Assembly (NCBI GenBank): GCA_021234155.1
Contig: JAJEKV010000072.1
Coordinates: 861,918-925,917, forward strand
DNA length: 64,000 bases
DNA from: Isoetes taiwanensis
Taxonomy: Eukaryota; Streptophyta; Lycopodiopsida; Isoetales; Isoetaceae
Direction: 5' to 3'
Shown here: one piece after another, positions 1 to 11,413 of the stretch
Layout of the letters: each line of letters begins with the position of its first letter
Position numbering within the stretch: the stretch's first letter is position 1
Translations under genes and position numbers: made by a program
Notes under the pieces: model-generated
Told to the model about the DNA's origin: nothing
Seen by the model: only the letters and a program-made list of their open reading frames with translations
The model's database searches: none

Positions 1-1198
1 ATGAAGTCAAACATAGTAGTCACAATTGATCTTTTGTTATTCAGAAATTCAATCAGCATGGTGCTGGCTCCAAGGTTTATTTAACAAGGCACTGGATAGC
101 CAATCTATTCTCTTGGCATCCTACCCAGATGCATGAGCCCCAGCTAAGCAGAAAGTATTTCATCTAGGGTCTGGTTGGTTACCGTGGTCAATCTGGGAGC
201 GTCATAGATTGCACACATTACAAGGCATTTATTCACCTGTTCATAGTGTTATTGTTGTAGCCCAAGCTAAGATACTGATGGCTTATAAGTCTTTCCCCCC
301 ATCAAGGAAGAAGTGAGAGATTGTATTTGAATTCTTATCATTAGTCTCATGTTGGAGTAAGTACATAATGCTTCAAACTCGTGTTTCAGGAGCATTTTCT
401 CGTGCTTACATGGGTACATTTAATATATACATCTTGTAATGTTTATTTTTTATTAAAACACTATTTTTCGTCCCTAAAAAAGGAACAATGTTTTTTTGGT
501 ATAAGAAAATAAGGAGACATGTGAGTATTGAATGGTGAAGTGATATATGGAACTTAAAATATTAAAATGTAGACCTTTGAGACTAAGGTTAATATGCCAT
601 ATCCAAAAAATGGCACTCAGGGTTCAATGCACAGCCAAGAAACTCTGTTTTAGGTTCAAGCAGCCTGCATTGAATAAGGGCAACCATGGTTTCATGTGAT
701 GGCCAGACTGAAGTAGGTAAAATCTTGCTTTCAATCCTAGGTTGGCTTGTGGCAGATGCAAATATTTGGGGGAGTGGAATACTTCCCGGGCTTTTTATAT
801 CTACAATGGGATACAATTCAAAGTCATCCAGTAACTCTGGAGATTTAGGGGAACGCCTAACTAAAATAGAAATACAGACAAAGTTTGACTTTTGCAAACA
901 ATGGAGCGAAGGAAATGGAGTTCAGGCAAAAATATTAACAAAAAAACACAAAGAAAAGCTTCTAATCATTTTTTTTTTTGAGCCGAGTGATCCAAAATTA
1001 AAAAGATAGATAGATAGATGCCCATTTGTTGGATTTTTTTTTTTTTAGCACACCAGCCCTATTGGGCCTGCCTACAGCCTTTCCTCAAATTCTAGCCTAT
1101 CCACATAGCACCTCCACCTCATAAAAAACTGATGTGGCTCCCCACCCGATTTAGTGCATGTGATGTGTTGGGCTTCATTGACATACATTGACGTAAAC
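1..1198. other. No identifiable gene (left edge)
   Basis: About 1.2 kb without a recognisable gene. Two overlapping open frames occur at 589-1009, one per strand. Neither resembles a family I know, and the plus-strand frame ends in a T-rich stretch. A short GATA run (about 1006-1018) and a T-run near 1030 look like tails of old retroelements. The A/T-rich end of the first 480 bases could be the 3' end of a LINE, but no reverse-transcriptase residues are visible. Confidence 0.3.
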
Positions 1199-1294
1199 CA
1201 CTGTCACCTGGAAATTCCTCGAATTTCCAGTGTAAGTTTCTTTTTGGTATTTTTTGGGCAAAAGTTTCCAGGCGGCGCCGCTTACAGCGCCGCC
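1199..1294. repeat. Possible element end: 20-bp shared motif plus two hairpins
   Basis: Positions 1199-1218 read CACTGTCACCTGGAAATTCC. The exact reverse complement occurs at 12968-12987, upstream of another recombinase copy. Here the motif overlaps a perfect 10-bp hairpin (1208-1217 with 1221-1230, 3-nt loop) and is followed by a GC-rich hairpin (GGCGGCGC at 1271-1278 with GCGCCGCC at 1287-1294). It lies about 290 bp past the last exon of recombinase copy A in that gene's direction. I infer a terminal or subterminal repeat of the mobile element; the true end is not proven. Confidence 0.5.
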
Positions 1295-1582
1295 ACTACA
1301 GACAAAAACATTAATACATGAAATTTTTCATACAAGGTGGAACAAAACATTAAAATTTCAATATTTCAGTTACAGTTTCCATCAAGGTTTGCACTTCAAA
1401 ATACAAGTAAAAGGACCATGTTTCTTTCTGGTCGTAGTAGCCATGTTTCCCTTGATACAAGGTAGGTACGCAGTTCAAAATTAAACAAAAAATTGATCAT
1501 GAACTTATAGAAGTTCCCAACACAAGTTACCAGTACAACTTCAAAGAACTTGAACTTATCACAATAATTCTGAAGACAACAG

Positions 1583-3065
1583 TTATCGTGAAGGCAGACT
1601 TGAACCGCTGTTTCCCCTCTCCAACATTAAAGGTACATTACTAGAATCTGGAACTTGAATGAATGTGCAGTTATTAAAAGTTGCACCAACAAAGGAGTGA
1701 CCACCTGCAGTTTAATGCAGTGTAATTAGATAGTGTAATAAAGATAAACAAAAAATAATACACAATATAATTAAAATTACCAACATTCTTGACTTCAACA
1801 GTGGGCGGAAAATATTTGTGAAGCTGAGGATTTGACTTCAGGAATTCTTCAAAAGCCCAGTAATCTACTAAATTCTTGTCTTCCTCATCAACTCCAGAAA
1901 CTTGAATTTGATTACTTTTACCACTTACATCAGATACAACATTACGGTGATCCGCGGATCAACTGCATCACTTGATGATGCCACCACGATGCTCACTAAC
2001 GGGTACACCATCATTACGAAAACAAGCGGAATATTGCATTGCTTTTCAATTAAAAGCGATGCAGTGGGATGAAGAACACGCATAACAACACCTAACAATG
2101 AAACAACCACCAAAAGAAACACGCAACCTCCAACTAACCTACTAGCACTAACTATAAACAATAAATACACGGCGGAAGGCTTGTCGGTCAAACATTTTTC
2201 GAGCGTGAACCAAGCAATATATTTTCTTTATTCTTGATCATCTCGTTAAGTACATCGTAATTACAAACGCATAAGCTGCCATCATCATTATATGGTTTGC
2301 TGTTGATACTCATCGCAGCATTAACTTGAATTTCTTTACTGCGATCATACCTAGACAAGAACCAGCATGTGAAAAAAAATAAACTATAAATTCAATATAA
2401 ACATAACAAAACATTTCACTTACTTATAAGATTACGTTACGTGATGCCACGTAATAAGCTTTCCAACTTCGTGGAACACCGACCATTGACATTAGGTTTC
2501 ACGGTGGACACCGCGGCCGCTCTTGTTCGATATGTCCACATCAATGATTGCTCCCATATTCTGAATCCACTTTGATATATTATTACAGCCAACCCTGCCC
2601 TTTTGAAACCAAATCTAACAAAACAAACAATTGATTAGAGTTACCAAATAAAATAAATACAATTAAACAATAGAAATCGACTTTGAGATTTATAATTTGA
2701 AATTGCTTGTAGGAAGAAAGGTCTTGGCGCAGAATTTTCTTTTGGAGGTAGATGCCTCAAATACTGTTTGTATGTCAGAACAAAGTTTTCTTCAAAACTC
2801 CAAATTGGAGGACGAAAATGGCTTGGATCAAATTTCATCACTGTAGTGCCCCACGTCTTACTTGTCCTTTCGTTATAGAGAACATACTCGGAAAGTCCAT
2901 CAGTCTCAAGTGCCAAATCTACATCTTTCACTTCATATAACTCACTTGCACCCCTAATTGCAAACCTAGTGCAAAGATAGAAACAAAGACGTTTCTGAAG
3001 ACCCTTAGGAGTGTTTATCTGAAAGTCTATGTCTTCTAACATGTCTTTTTCAGAATTAAATGGAA
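1583..3065 (-). pseudogene. Crypton-like tyrosine recombinase, copy A (5'-truncated, decayed)
   Basis: A spliced minus-strand gene resembling the Crypton/DUF3504 tyrosine recombinases (known domesticated relatives include ZMYM2 and QRICH1). Visible exons, 5' to 3': 3065 to about 2684 (box I arginine in FAIRGASELYEVKD; an 'LTYKQYLRHLPPKEN' block shared with copy C); 2614-2424 (NKSGR, giving the K-x-x-R pair, then an in-frame TAA); 2350-2189 (begins MYDRSKE, the expected nucleophile tyrosine, after a ctag acceptor); about 1935-1781; and 1704-1583 (ends with FNNCTF, the kind of tail seen in Crypton proteins, then TAA). The last intron joins in phase (donor after 1781, acceptor before 1704). The N-terminal half is missing because a Helitron end abuts at 3066. 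The frame breaks after NKSGR, so this copy is inactive. Confidence 0.72.
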
Positions 3066-3095
3066 CTAGTAACGTGTGGCCGGCGTTGCCGGGCA
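3066..3095 (-). mobile_element. Helitron 3' terminus inserted in recombinase copy A
   Basis: Read on the minus strand, an 8-bp-stem hairpin (TGCCCGGC-AAC-GCCGGCCA, one mismatch) is followed by CACGTTA and then CTAG. The next base, at 3065, is T on that strand. Hairpin, short spacer, CTRR and insertion before T are the known hallmarks of Helitron 3' ends. A second end with the same layout sits at 6601-6630. The element body extends to higher coordinates, but its 5' end (TC) was not located. Confidence 0.6.
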
Positions 3096-3210
3096 TAAGT
3101 ACAAATATAAGCTAATATGGGTCATTTGGTTGGATACAATTGGGCAAATTAGACATTGAAAGGTTTTGATTTTCTTTGAAAGTTAGAATTTACCATATGA
3201 GCGTTAGCTA

Positions 3211-3292
3211 ATATCGAATATGGAGAGAGAGCATTGGGCTATGTGAATTTTATATCGAATATGGAGAGAGAGCATTGGGCTATGTGAATTTT
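3211..3292. repeat. Tandem duplication, 41-bp unit
   Basis: Two adjacent copies of a 41-bp unit starting ATATCGAATATGGAGAGAGA (3211-3251 and 3252-3292), essentially identical, so recent. They lie inside the presumed Helitron body. Confidence 0.85.
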
Positions 3293-3984
3293 ATATTTAA
3301 GATTGATGATTTGTGAGATGGGATAGTACCATGTATTATTTGTTTGTGGATGCATTGTGCGAATTTGGATATCAGTTATTCTTTGGTATGAAAATATGGA
3401 AGAGAAGGCTGGCATATGAGAAGATGGAAAGAGAAGGTTGGGATATCTCGAGTGAACTTCAACTTTGAACTTGATGGGCTAAAATAGTTGTATTTAGATG
3501 TGTTGTTTGAGGAAAATGACAATGTTATATATCAGTTAAAATAAACTAAATCAATATAGTAATAGTTGCCAGGTGTTGTCAAGCTTTAGCAGCCCTGTCT
3601 GTAGAACATGTGGCTTCTCGTACATAACATCTGAATAACTTTTAATCAATTTGATTTGTAAATAGATAACATCATATGTCGCTATATATGATCATGTTCT
3701 TGCCATGGTAGGGAAGCATGCACGTTGAAATCACGATATAGTTACAATTATTTGCCATAGAGGTTGGACTTATGTTCAAATATGGAGATATAACTTTGTC
3801 TAGACTTATTCGTGGTTATGGAGATATAACTTTGTTACACTTATTTGTGGTTATGGATACAACCATGTAGATAATACCAACATTTCATGGATTTCAATAA
3901 AGACACTTCGGCAAGACCCATTTAACAAAAGAGATTTCAGTGTTGGCATAATAGAAATACTATAGAAATTCAAGATATGAAGTT
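3293..3984. other. Non-coding, probably Helitron interior
   Basis: A/T-rich sequence with no supported gene. It is probably the interior of the element whose 3' end is at 3066. No helicase or Rep motifs are visible, so the element would be non-autonomous. Confidence 0.3.
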
Positions 3985-4660
3985 CATAATTTATCAAATA
4001 CGAAACAAACATGGTCAATCTTTCATACTTCTTGGCCAAGGCTGTAGCTACAATATTCTCACATGAAGAATTTTTAAGAAATCTATTTCTGTGCAGACAC
4101 CTCTGTAGAGTGGTCAAAACCAGATGTTGAACCTTCCAAAGTTTAGACCTACCGTATTGCCGCAATAGGTATCAAATACCAAACAAACATGGTCAATCTT
4201 TCATACTTCTTGGCCAAGGCTGTAGCTACAATATTCTCACATGAAGAATTTTTAAGAAATCTATTTCTGTGCAGACACCTCTGTAGAGTGGTCAAGACCA
4301 GATGTTGAACCTTCCAAAGTTTAGACCTACCGTATTGCCGCAATAGGAATGCATAGCAACATTTTCAAAGAGCCACAGACATAGGACCTTCCAAATGAAG
4401 AATTCTTAAGAAATCTATTTCTGTGCAAACACCTCCTTCCAAATGAAGAATTCTTAAGAAATCTATTTCTGTGCAGACACCTCTGTAGAGTTGTTAAAAC
4501 CAAATGTAGAACCTTCCAAAGTTTAGACCTACCGCATTGCCGCAATAGGAATGCATAGCAACATTTTCAAAGAGACACAGATGTAGGACCTTCCAAAGTT
4601 TAGACCTACTGCATTGCCGCAAGAGGAATGCATACCAACATTTTCAAAGAGCCTATTTCT
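3985..4660. repeat. Complex tandem array, 178-bp unit
   Basis: A unit of 178 bp (containing ATGGTCAATCTTTCATACTT at 4011 and again at 4189) is repeated, followed by shorter rearranged pieces of the same unit up to about 4660. The end segment, with 'TTTAGACCTACCG.ATTGCCGCAATAGG', recurs four times. The arrangement suggests unequal exchange. The apparent near-identical small open frames on the minus strand arise only from the repetition. Confidence 0.8.
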
Positions 4661-5910
4661 GTGCAGGATCTTTATAGGGCACTCAAAATAATTATGTCAT
4701 AAAAACCTTTAAATTTTTTTGGCTTGCCACATTTCTGCAAGAGGAATGCACATCAACTACAGTCCAATCTAATATTATGTAATTTATAAGAATCAAACTA
4801 TCTCATGCAATTAGGTGTGTTATAGCTGGACAACACAACACCAGAGCTACTGATCTCCATTTACATCTGTAACAGCAAGGATGCCCAGTCTTATCTGGAA
4901 GTAAAATGCTTTAATCCAACCAAAAATTTAAGAAGTATTTGTACAAAAAACATTATGTTGTGATTCAGAAAGGGAAATCTGCTTCTAGCAGGCTTATCTA
5001 GTACTTGATTGCACATTGTAATAAGGTCATGCGAAATTTAAAACAATTGTCCATTCTCATTTCTTACACTTTTTGAAGTCAATACATAAGAAGAATGGGA
5101 AGGAGGCCAATGCTCATACTATTCATGCATATTAGTAATATGTTCAAGTAATATCCAAGAGCAAATATTAAATTTAATGAGAAATGCATCAATATACTTT
5201 ACATGCTTTACAGGTTTTGCACTTGTAGACACGGGAGATACTAACCTTATTTGTTTCTAAGTCACATTGTTACTTCTCCTCGAATAGTGCAGAGAACTGT
5301 TTGCAAGCTCACATGCACTGTTCAAACTGAGATCCTACTTCACGTAAACAATAGATAAGAAAAACACATGAAGCCTCATTCACATGCACACCAGGATGCT
5401 TGCAAGGTATCGAAGCAGATAGTCTTCTACAAATGGTCTACAAAGTATTCAAGTTCCTATATACAAAAAACACAAAGCCATGTCAAAATCCAGATCTTAA
5501 AACAAATGATCCAGTTATTTTTGTAGTGGCAAGAGCAGCATGAACACGCTAATTCCATGTTTTCTGGTTTCAAAACAGAGGCAAAGTTGTTATGTCTTGA
5601 AAGGTAGTAAGATGTGCCATTTCTATTCCCAATAATGATTCTAACAGTCACCATCAACTTCAGATAATAAAGCTTTGCAACACAACTTTTGCGGGGACAT
5701 TGGCTTTTTCGCCTTATAATCAGAGCAACAGAAATATCGACGAACAAACTAAAATTATGTGTCATTCAAGATGCATGAGTAAAACTACAATCTCGTGCAT
5801 CATGCCGACACTGAGAAATTGTTTGCAAAGCATTAATAAGAATTTTATGAATTGCGTAACAGAAAATAAGAGCAAGATTTGGCCCAGGTCTAAGGTACTA
5901 CTATCTTCAA
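4661..5910. other. No identifiable gene
   Basis: About 1.25 kb of A/T-rich sequence. Open frames near 5457-5954 on both strands show no family features, and I could not place them as exons. Confidence 0.3.
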
Positions 5911-6300
5911 AAATCATGATAGGCACTGATACTACGACCAGAGCAAATCATTGAGCTATTAAATTGGGTTGGAGATTGACTGTTGAAGTCATGACAGTGT
6001 TACTACATCATTAAGCTATCATATTAAACTGGAGATAAGACTGAAATAGCATGCATTAACCACCTTGATCTTAAAAAATCATGATAGGCACTGATACTAC
6101 GACCAGAGCAAATCATTGAGCTATTAAATTGGATTGGAGATTGACTGTTGAAGTCATGATAGACAGTGTTACTACATCATTAAGCTATCATATTAAGCTG
6201 GAGATAAGACTGAAATAGCATGCATTAACCACCTACATCATTAAGCTATCATATTAAGCTGGAGATAAGACTGAAATAGCATGCATTAACCACCTTGATC
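5911..6300. repeat. Tandem duplication of about 165 bp with partial third copy
   Basis: The block beginning AAAATCATGATAGGCACTGA (about 5911) recurs from about 6075 with few changes. A third, partial copy of its 3' third (ACATCATTAAGCTATCATAT) follows at about 6235-6296. Confidence 0.8.
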
Positions 6301-6360
6301 TTATTGGACTGAATTATAGGTACTTATAATCTTCCTTCTTGTACTTCAAAGAACTAATAC

Positions 6361-6594
6361 GGCGTTTAGTCTAGTGGTAACACACTAGGTCTAGCAACTG
6401 TAGGTCTCGAGTTCGAGACCACCCAGAATCGCACTCTGAACTGTTGGGTGTCAAAATCTACAGACGCAATGTAAAGTGGTTGGGGGCAGGACCCAACTAA
6501 GCAATGTAGTGTGGTGTGTGGTCACATGTCCAGTTGGATGCTGCCTAGTGGCGTGACGTTAAAATACTATCTATCTATCTATCTATCTATCTTA
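6361..6594 (+). mobile_element. tRNA-derived SINE (family A) with (CTAT)n tail
   Basis: The head resembles a tRNA gene. TTAGTCTAGTGGTAAC (from 6366) fits a pol III A box, and GGTCTCGAGTTCGAGACC (to 6420) fits a B box with the TTCGA core. A tRNA-unrelated body follows, ending GTGGCGTGACGTTAAAATA and then a (CTAT)n tail to about 6594. The 3' part reappears at 44181-44232 (minus) and the last 17 bases at 51104-51120, which supports a dispersed family. No clear target duplication was found. It is too diverged and too long to be a working tRNA gene. Confidence 0.75.
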
Positions 6595-6600
6595 TAGTGA

Positions 6601-6630
6601 CTAGAAATGTGTGCCCGGCGATGCCGGGCA
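6601..6630 (-). mobile_element. Helitron 3' terminus, second copy
   Basis: On the minus strand, a perfect hairpin TGCCCGGC-ATC-GCCGGGCA is followed by CACATTT and CTAG, then T. Hairpin, 7-nt spacer and CTAG match the end at 3066-3095, while the sequences beyond the hairpins differ, as in non-autonomous Helitrons sharing only termini. It starts within a few bases of the SINE tail. A half-hairpin relic (GCCGGGCATTAGTTGTGGA) lies at 8027-8045. Confidence 0.6.
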
Positions 6631-6753
6631 TAGTTGTGGAAGTGTGGAATAAGTGGATGTATTAGGTGAAAATGTGAAGAGTTGGCTTAGATATGTCGAG
6701 CAATACCCTTGGGTGCGTGGTAGGAATAATGGAACGCATGCCCGACAATGTTA

Positions 6754-6975
6754 GGCTATGTATGGGTGTGCATGTAGTATAGGCATATTTAGGCACAACC
6801 TTTGTGCACTGTCAATGTGAGTTGTTTGTGAGTGTCTTGTACAAATAAATTACACAATTGCCTTGGCTATGTATGGGTGTGCATGTAGTATAGGCATATT
6901 TAGGCACAACCTTTGTGCGTTGCCAATACGAGTTGTTTGTGAGTGTCTTGTACAAAGAAATTACACAATTGCCTC
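6754..6975. repeat. Tandem duplication, 111-bp unit
   Basis: Two copies of a 111-bp unit beginning GGCTATGTATGGGTGTGCAT at 6754 and 6865, differing at a handful of positions. They are probably inside the second Helitron. Confidence 0.85.
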
Positions 6976-9183
6976 TTTTGTGCACTTACTTAAATTTATG
7001 TTATGCTTATAACCAATGCGAATTCTTTGTGAATGTTTTATATAAATGGCATGTGCAAAGTTTTCTCCCGTGACTAAAGCCAAATTACAATTAAGAGGAA
7101 ATAATAATCAGTAACGAAGAAGTTGTCTATACAATTCAATATCTTGCATAATAAGAAGCAACAACTCTGCCCGTTATGGGGAGTGTTGAAAAGTAAGGAT
7201 GCAAACACAACTACTAAATTAAAGAAACAAAGGAGAAAAGAAAACTTGTTTCTTGTAGAATCTTAGCATAAATTCTAGTTGATTCTGCCCTCAGGCACGT
7301 GTAGCACAATTCAAAATGAAACATTGTGACATGGATATGCCACAATGCATCAGCATGCCATTAAGTCCAATATTTGGACTTTTTAAATATCCCTAATATT
7401 AGAATCTTCAAGAAGCTTCGCTATGCTCTTTCATTCCGGCTCCATTTTCGTTTTTTCTCTAAATTTATGAAAACTACATAAAAATATATCCCAAGGCTTT
7501 GAAAATAATATAATAAACTAAGAAATCTTCCAAAAATAAAGGTGTACCTTGTAGAGTAGGTGATTGTTAAGCCATGCCCTAGCTGGAACACAGTATGACA
7601 GGCAGTAAATGAAGCCACAGTAGCAAATCATGAACAAAAAGAGGAATATAGAAAGAAGAGTTTTACACACATATCATAATACCAAGTTGACATAGCCATA
7701 TATTTAAATTAAGGGCACACATATAGATTTCAAAAACAAACCAGATCTCTTAGCTCTTTTTGTTGATTCAACTCCTGAAAACATGTAACAAATCCATTAT
7801 TCGTATCCTGTACACATGGACCAACAATGTAGATCATTAGAACATTAATGTAGAAGAGCATTGGTAAGGACAATGCTAAATTGGGCCATGCAAGAGAAAT
7901 TGGTTCTTACCCTGAACATGTTGATAAGGACGCTAAATTCAGCCAAGATCTAAAGCATGCTCCAATATCAAAGTGGGAACACTTTTTTTTTAGTGATATT
8001 GATGGATCTACTTGTTGACTTATGATGCCGGGCATTAGTTGTGGACTTGTGCATGCATTTATGGCATATGCATTTGTGGAGTTGTGGACTTACTGATGTG
8101 ATGCAGTTCTGCCATAGCTGTTCTGTTTTCTGAAGCCTAAAAGGTTACAGTTACCTAAAGAGGGCAATTTAAGAATTTCTGCCTTTGGTCTCAGTACTCT
8201 AAACTGAGCAAGAAGAGGAATGAGCAAGAAGAGGAATCGCTACACTCCAAAGTATGTAGCATTGAGAGGCAATTTTTAACAGTGGTTATGATGGAGCTAT
8301 GGCAGATCTATGGTCATGTGTGTTATTTTATTTGTTCCTCAGGCTGGCTATATGCCAGTTTATGAGTCAAGACTGTCTGAGCTGTATAGGAAGATCTTCA
8401 TAGCTGAATTTAAATTCCTGGGACTGAGGCTTGGTTCATGCAGCCTTTAGAATTGTTGAGAAAATTGTACAGTGTAGCTTCGTAACTATGCAATCTTTAG
8501 GACCGTTGAGAGGATTGTACAGTGCCATGCAGTCTTTAGAACCCGTGAGAATATTCTACATTATAGCCTCGTAGCCATGTTAGGGTCAGTAAAACCAAAA
8601 ATCTAAAAGCAATATATTAGTGAATCTAAGTTAGAAGATGGCTCGCTCATACCAAGTTGCAGGTTGCCTCAAGGACTTCTTATAAATGCCTAAAACCAGT
8701 GTATTCAAACCTCCAAACTTATCTATCCTTTACGATAAGCTCCAACTCAAGAATAGGCTGGCCACCAATCTCTGCAAAAACCAGGAAAACACATAAGAAT
8801 TAAAGCTTCAAATTTCATACTAAGAGCTTCAAACTTCAAACTTCATACAAACAGAAACAGACCAAAGAGTATTTAGCTAAATATTTCGTAATGTAAACTG
8901 ATTATTCAAGAGAAAAGGAAGAAAGAGATATAACAACGAATAACAGCTGAAGCACAACCTGGTGATATTATTTTTAATTTGAGTTGTTAGGGTCTGAATG
9001 GCTGCCTTGCGAGCTTCGTTAATGCCTGTTTGGAGTAGACATGCATCTAAATTGTGGTAAGATTAAGAAAAAGATTCATCTTAGAATGATTCACAGTATA
9101 TAGTCACCTCAAGACTGCTCGAAACCTGAGCTGAATCATTAGGAACAAAATGGCTGCAGCATGTGATGCATCGTTGAACTGAC
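6976..9183. other. No secure gene; scattered exon-like pieces on minus strand
   Basis: About 2.2 kb with no secure gene. Two short minus-strand pieces look exon-like: one ending at about 7552 before a GTACAC donor, and one at about 8732-8775 after a TTTTTGCAG acceptor. They could be 3' exons of the gene upstream at 9.2-11.2 kb, but phase could not be checked. Confidence 0.25.
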
Positions 9184-11226
9184 CTGATTGTCAAATAAAG
9201 GAAAATGTGGCTGAGCTTGTTTAATCCAAATCGTTTTTGCCAAGGATGGGTCTTCGTGGCATAACCTATTCCATCAGAAAAAAAAGGTCAAAGAGAAAAT
9301 TCAAGCATCGTCTATGTTCTTACCTGTGTTCTTTGTGCGCATATACATGCATACCTTGATAAGACTGTAAAAATCCAGCTCCGGACCTCCCCTCCCCTGA
9401 TCCTTTTTCATCTGCACTGATTGGTAGACGATTCAAATACTGGAGGCCCTTTTCAAAAATTAACTTCTGAGAACACATTGGCTATGGCCGATTTGAAAAG
9501 ATATGTCCAACCTTGCTACTTCGTGCTCGCATTCAATAGCGGAGGTAGGAGAGGAAGACCATAGACGCATACGACGATAAGAGTGCCGCAGGGGAAAGAG
9601 GGAACGCCGCATGCGGCGTTACATGCGGCGTTCCGGGCGCAAATTTCAAAGCTATCCCAAAATAAAAAAGAAGATGTTATAATTATGTTCTTTTGGCATA
9701 AAGTTACTGTTATGTTCTTTGACATAAATGTATTGACAAATAACTGTTTATCTACTAAAAGACTACTTTACCTTATGTCGTCAACGAACTTGCTTCTAAA
9801 CATGCCCTAAACATAGCCTTTCCTAGTTCCAATTAATTGCTCTAGGATCATCCATTTTATTAAGATCATGAACTATGAGAAAGTATCAAAGAACAACACT
9901 ACTATGCATGCAAGACAAACATACGGGCAAGTCTGTAAAAATGATATGGTGTCCTTATAGCTTAAGAAATAAGTAGAGACTCACTGCCCATGGAATCATT
10001 TTGGAATAATACTATCAGTCAATTTGTGAAATAGGACATGTCTGAGCAGTTATAGTGCAGGCAGTCAAAAGATTATTCATCTCAATTTGAATCTCAATTT
10101 GAAACCCAAAGGAAAGAAAACATAGGTAAAAGACTAACAACCAAGAAAGAAGCCTCAAACTTAAAAAATAGCAAGTTACCTTGAATTCATGCATGTAGAG
10201 ATTAATTATAGAAAAGATTCTGCAGAAGATTTCCTTGCCGTAGAGCATTGCTTCGCTTTTTAAAGCTACGTCAATGTGCGGGAGCACTTCATACAACAGC
10301 TTCTTTCGAGATGAATAAGAAGAAATCTCCTGAATGGATTAGCTAGTTAGAGGCATCCTAATGCAAGACATGGAAAAAGAAATCAAAGCTTTGCATGCAT
10401 GTCTTCCATTTACTACCTGGCACGGGAACGAATCCATCATAATAAAACAATACAAATTGGCATGAATCCAGCCACACAGTCATATGGCTATATGGCACAT
10501 CAGCCTTTTGATCGTTCAAATATCTTCCCATTCTTCTGTATTGTCCTGTTGAGCGGCCTACAAAAAAATGCCTGTAATATGTAGAGGGCATAAAATGCAA
10601 TAGAATCTAGAGGATACTGAAGACCTTAGACAACATAAACAATTTTCTGACACCTCTAAGCACTGCAAGAGGAAGAAGCAATTTTAGATAGTTAAGAGGC
10701 TTGTGTGTCAATATCTGTGCCCCTTCACAAATCTTCCATAGTATGCTGCTTGCTACTTTACGTATCTGATAATATTGCATGTGAAAAGATCTGAGTTTCA
10801 GATACAAAGGCATTCAAAGTTTGCATGTGAAATATGTCACAGCTCACCTCCAATCGAACTTATCCACTGATCCTTGCACTGGCCCCTGCTTCTTGGCATC
10901 CAAAAAGGGCCCAGTTCCTGGTACGTTCTCACAGGTATCTTTGCTCTTCTGAACACCTTAAGAAATAGAATGCATAAATATGCTCTGGCATGAGGAACAA
11001 ACAAACAAATGTCTGGTAATACATTTTAAAAGACTTGACTTCTATAACAACACAGATTTGAAACCAGTAAGGAGCAATAGGGCAAATACCAATACAGAAA
11101 TCATGCTAGTAAATGGAATGTCATGGAAAGAACCTCGGCGATGATGACTTGCATAAATCGTGGCCCGCATGCTGAGATGTTGAAAGGATAAACTTCCTCT
11201 AGCCTCAAGCTAGAATCGTGGCGCAT
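9184..11226 (-). CDS. Unrecognised multi-exon protein gene (partial model)
   Basis: I do not recognise this protein. Exons are inferred from open frames bounded by GT-AG signals with matching phase. Exon 1, 11226-11134, starts ATG and encodes 31 residues (MRHDSSLRLEEVYPF...). Exon 2, 10948-10848, includes DAKKQGPVQGSVDKFDW. The next exon, from about 10793 to 10647, joins in phase and includes KVASSILWKICEGAQ and LKLLLPLAVLRGV. Another, 10329-10180, encodes 50 residues including LLYEVLPHIDVALKSEAMLY. A later exon, 9466-9355, includes EKGLQYLNRLPISADEKG, and 9265-9184 is weaker because two frames are open. The pieces look helical and soluble. Start, exon count and 3' end are uncertain; exons may be missing between 10.6 and 10.3 kb. 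It could be a working gene or an ageing copy. Confidence 0.4.
9601..9634. repeat. GC-rich perfect palindrome
   Basis: AACGCCGCATGCGGCGTT (9603-9620) is a perfect 18-bp palindrome. In addition 9601-9613 (GGAACGCCGCATG) pairs perfectly with 9622-9634, so the region could form either of two hairpins. It is isolated in A/T-rich DNA just upstream of an exon-like segment. Confidence 0.8.
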
Positions 11227-11413
11227 ATTAATCTAGCTAGGCATGCAACCTCCAACGCACAACAGGCTCGGTAAAAAAAAACAGGCTTGACGATCTTCCC
11301 CGAATAGATGTCGGACATGCATGATGAACCAAACCATAAGGAGTTTTTAGTTTTCGATTTCTGGTAATCGGAAACTTTATACGGGAACTAATAAACCTCA
11401 AAACCTTAGGAAA

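Noticed and set aside
1925..2191. Hydrophobic 88-codon minus-strand ORF as a membrane protein
   Set aside because: It lies between exons of recombinase A in intron-like sequence and shows no conservation with copy C.
3060..3096. Start codon and N-terminus MPGNAGH for recombinase copy A
   Set aside because: These codons come from the Helitron hairpin, not from the recombinase gene.
6361..6420. A functional tRNA gene
   Set aside because: A- and B-box-like sequences are present, but the cloverleaf is not maintained and a long unrelated body and microsatellite tail follow; it is a SINE head.
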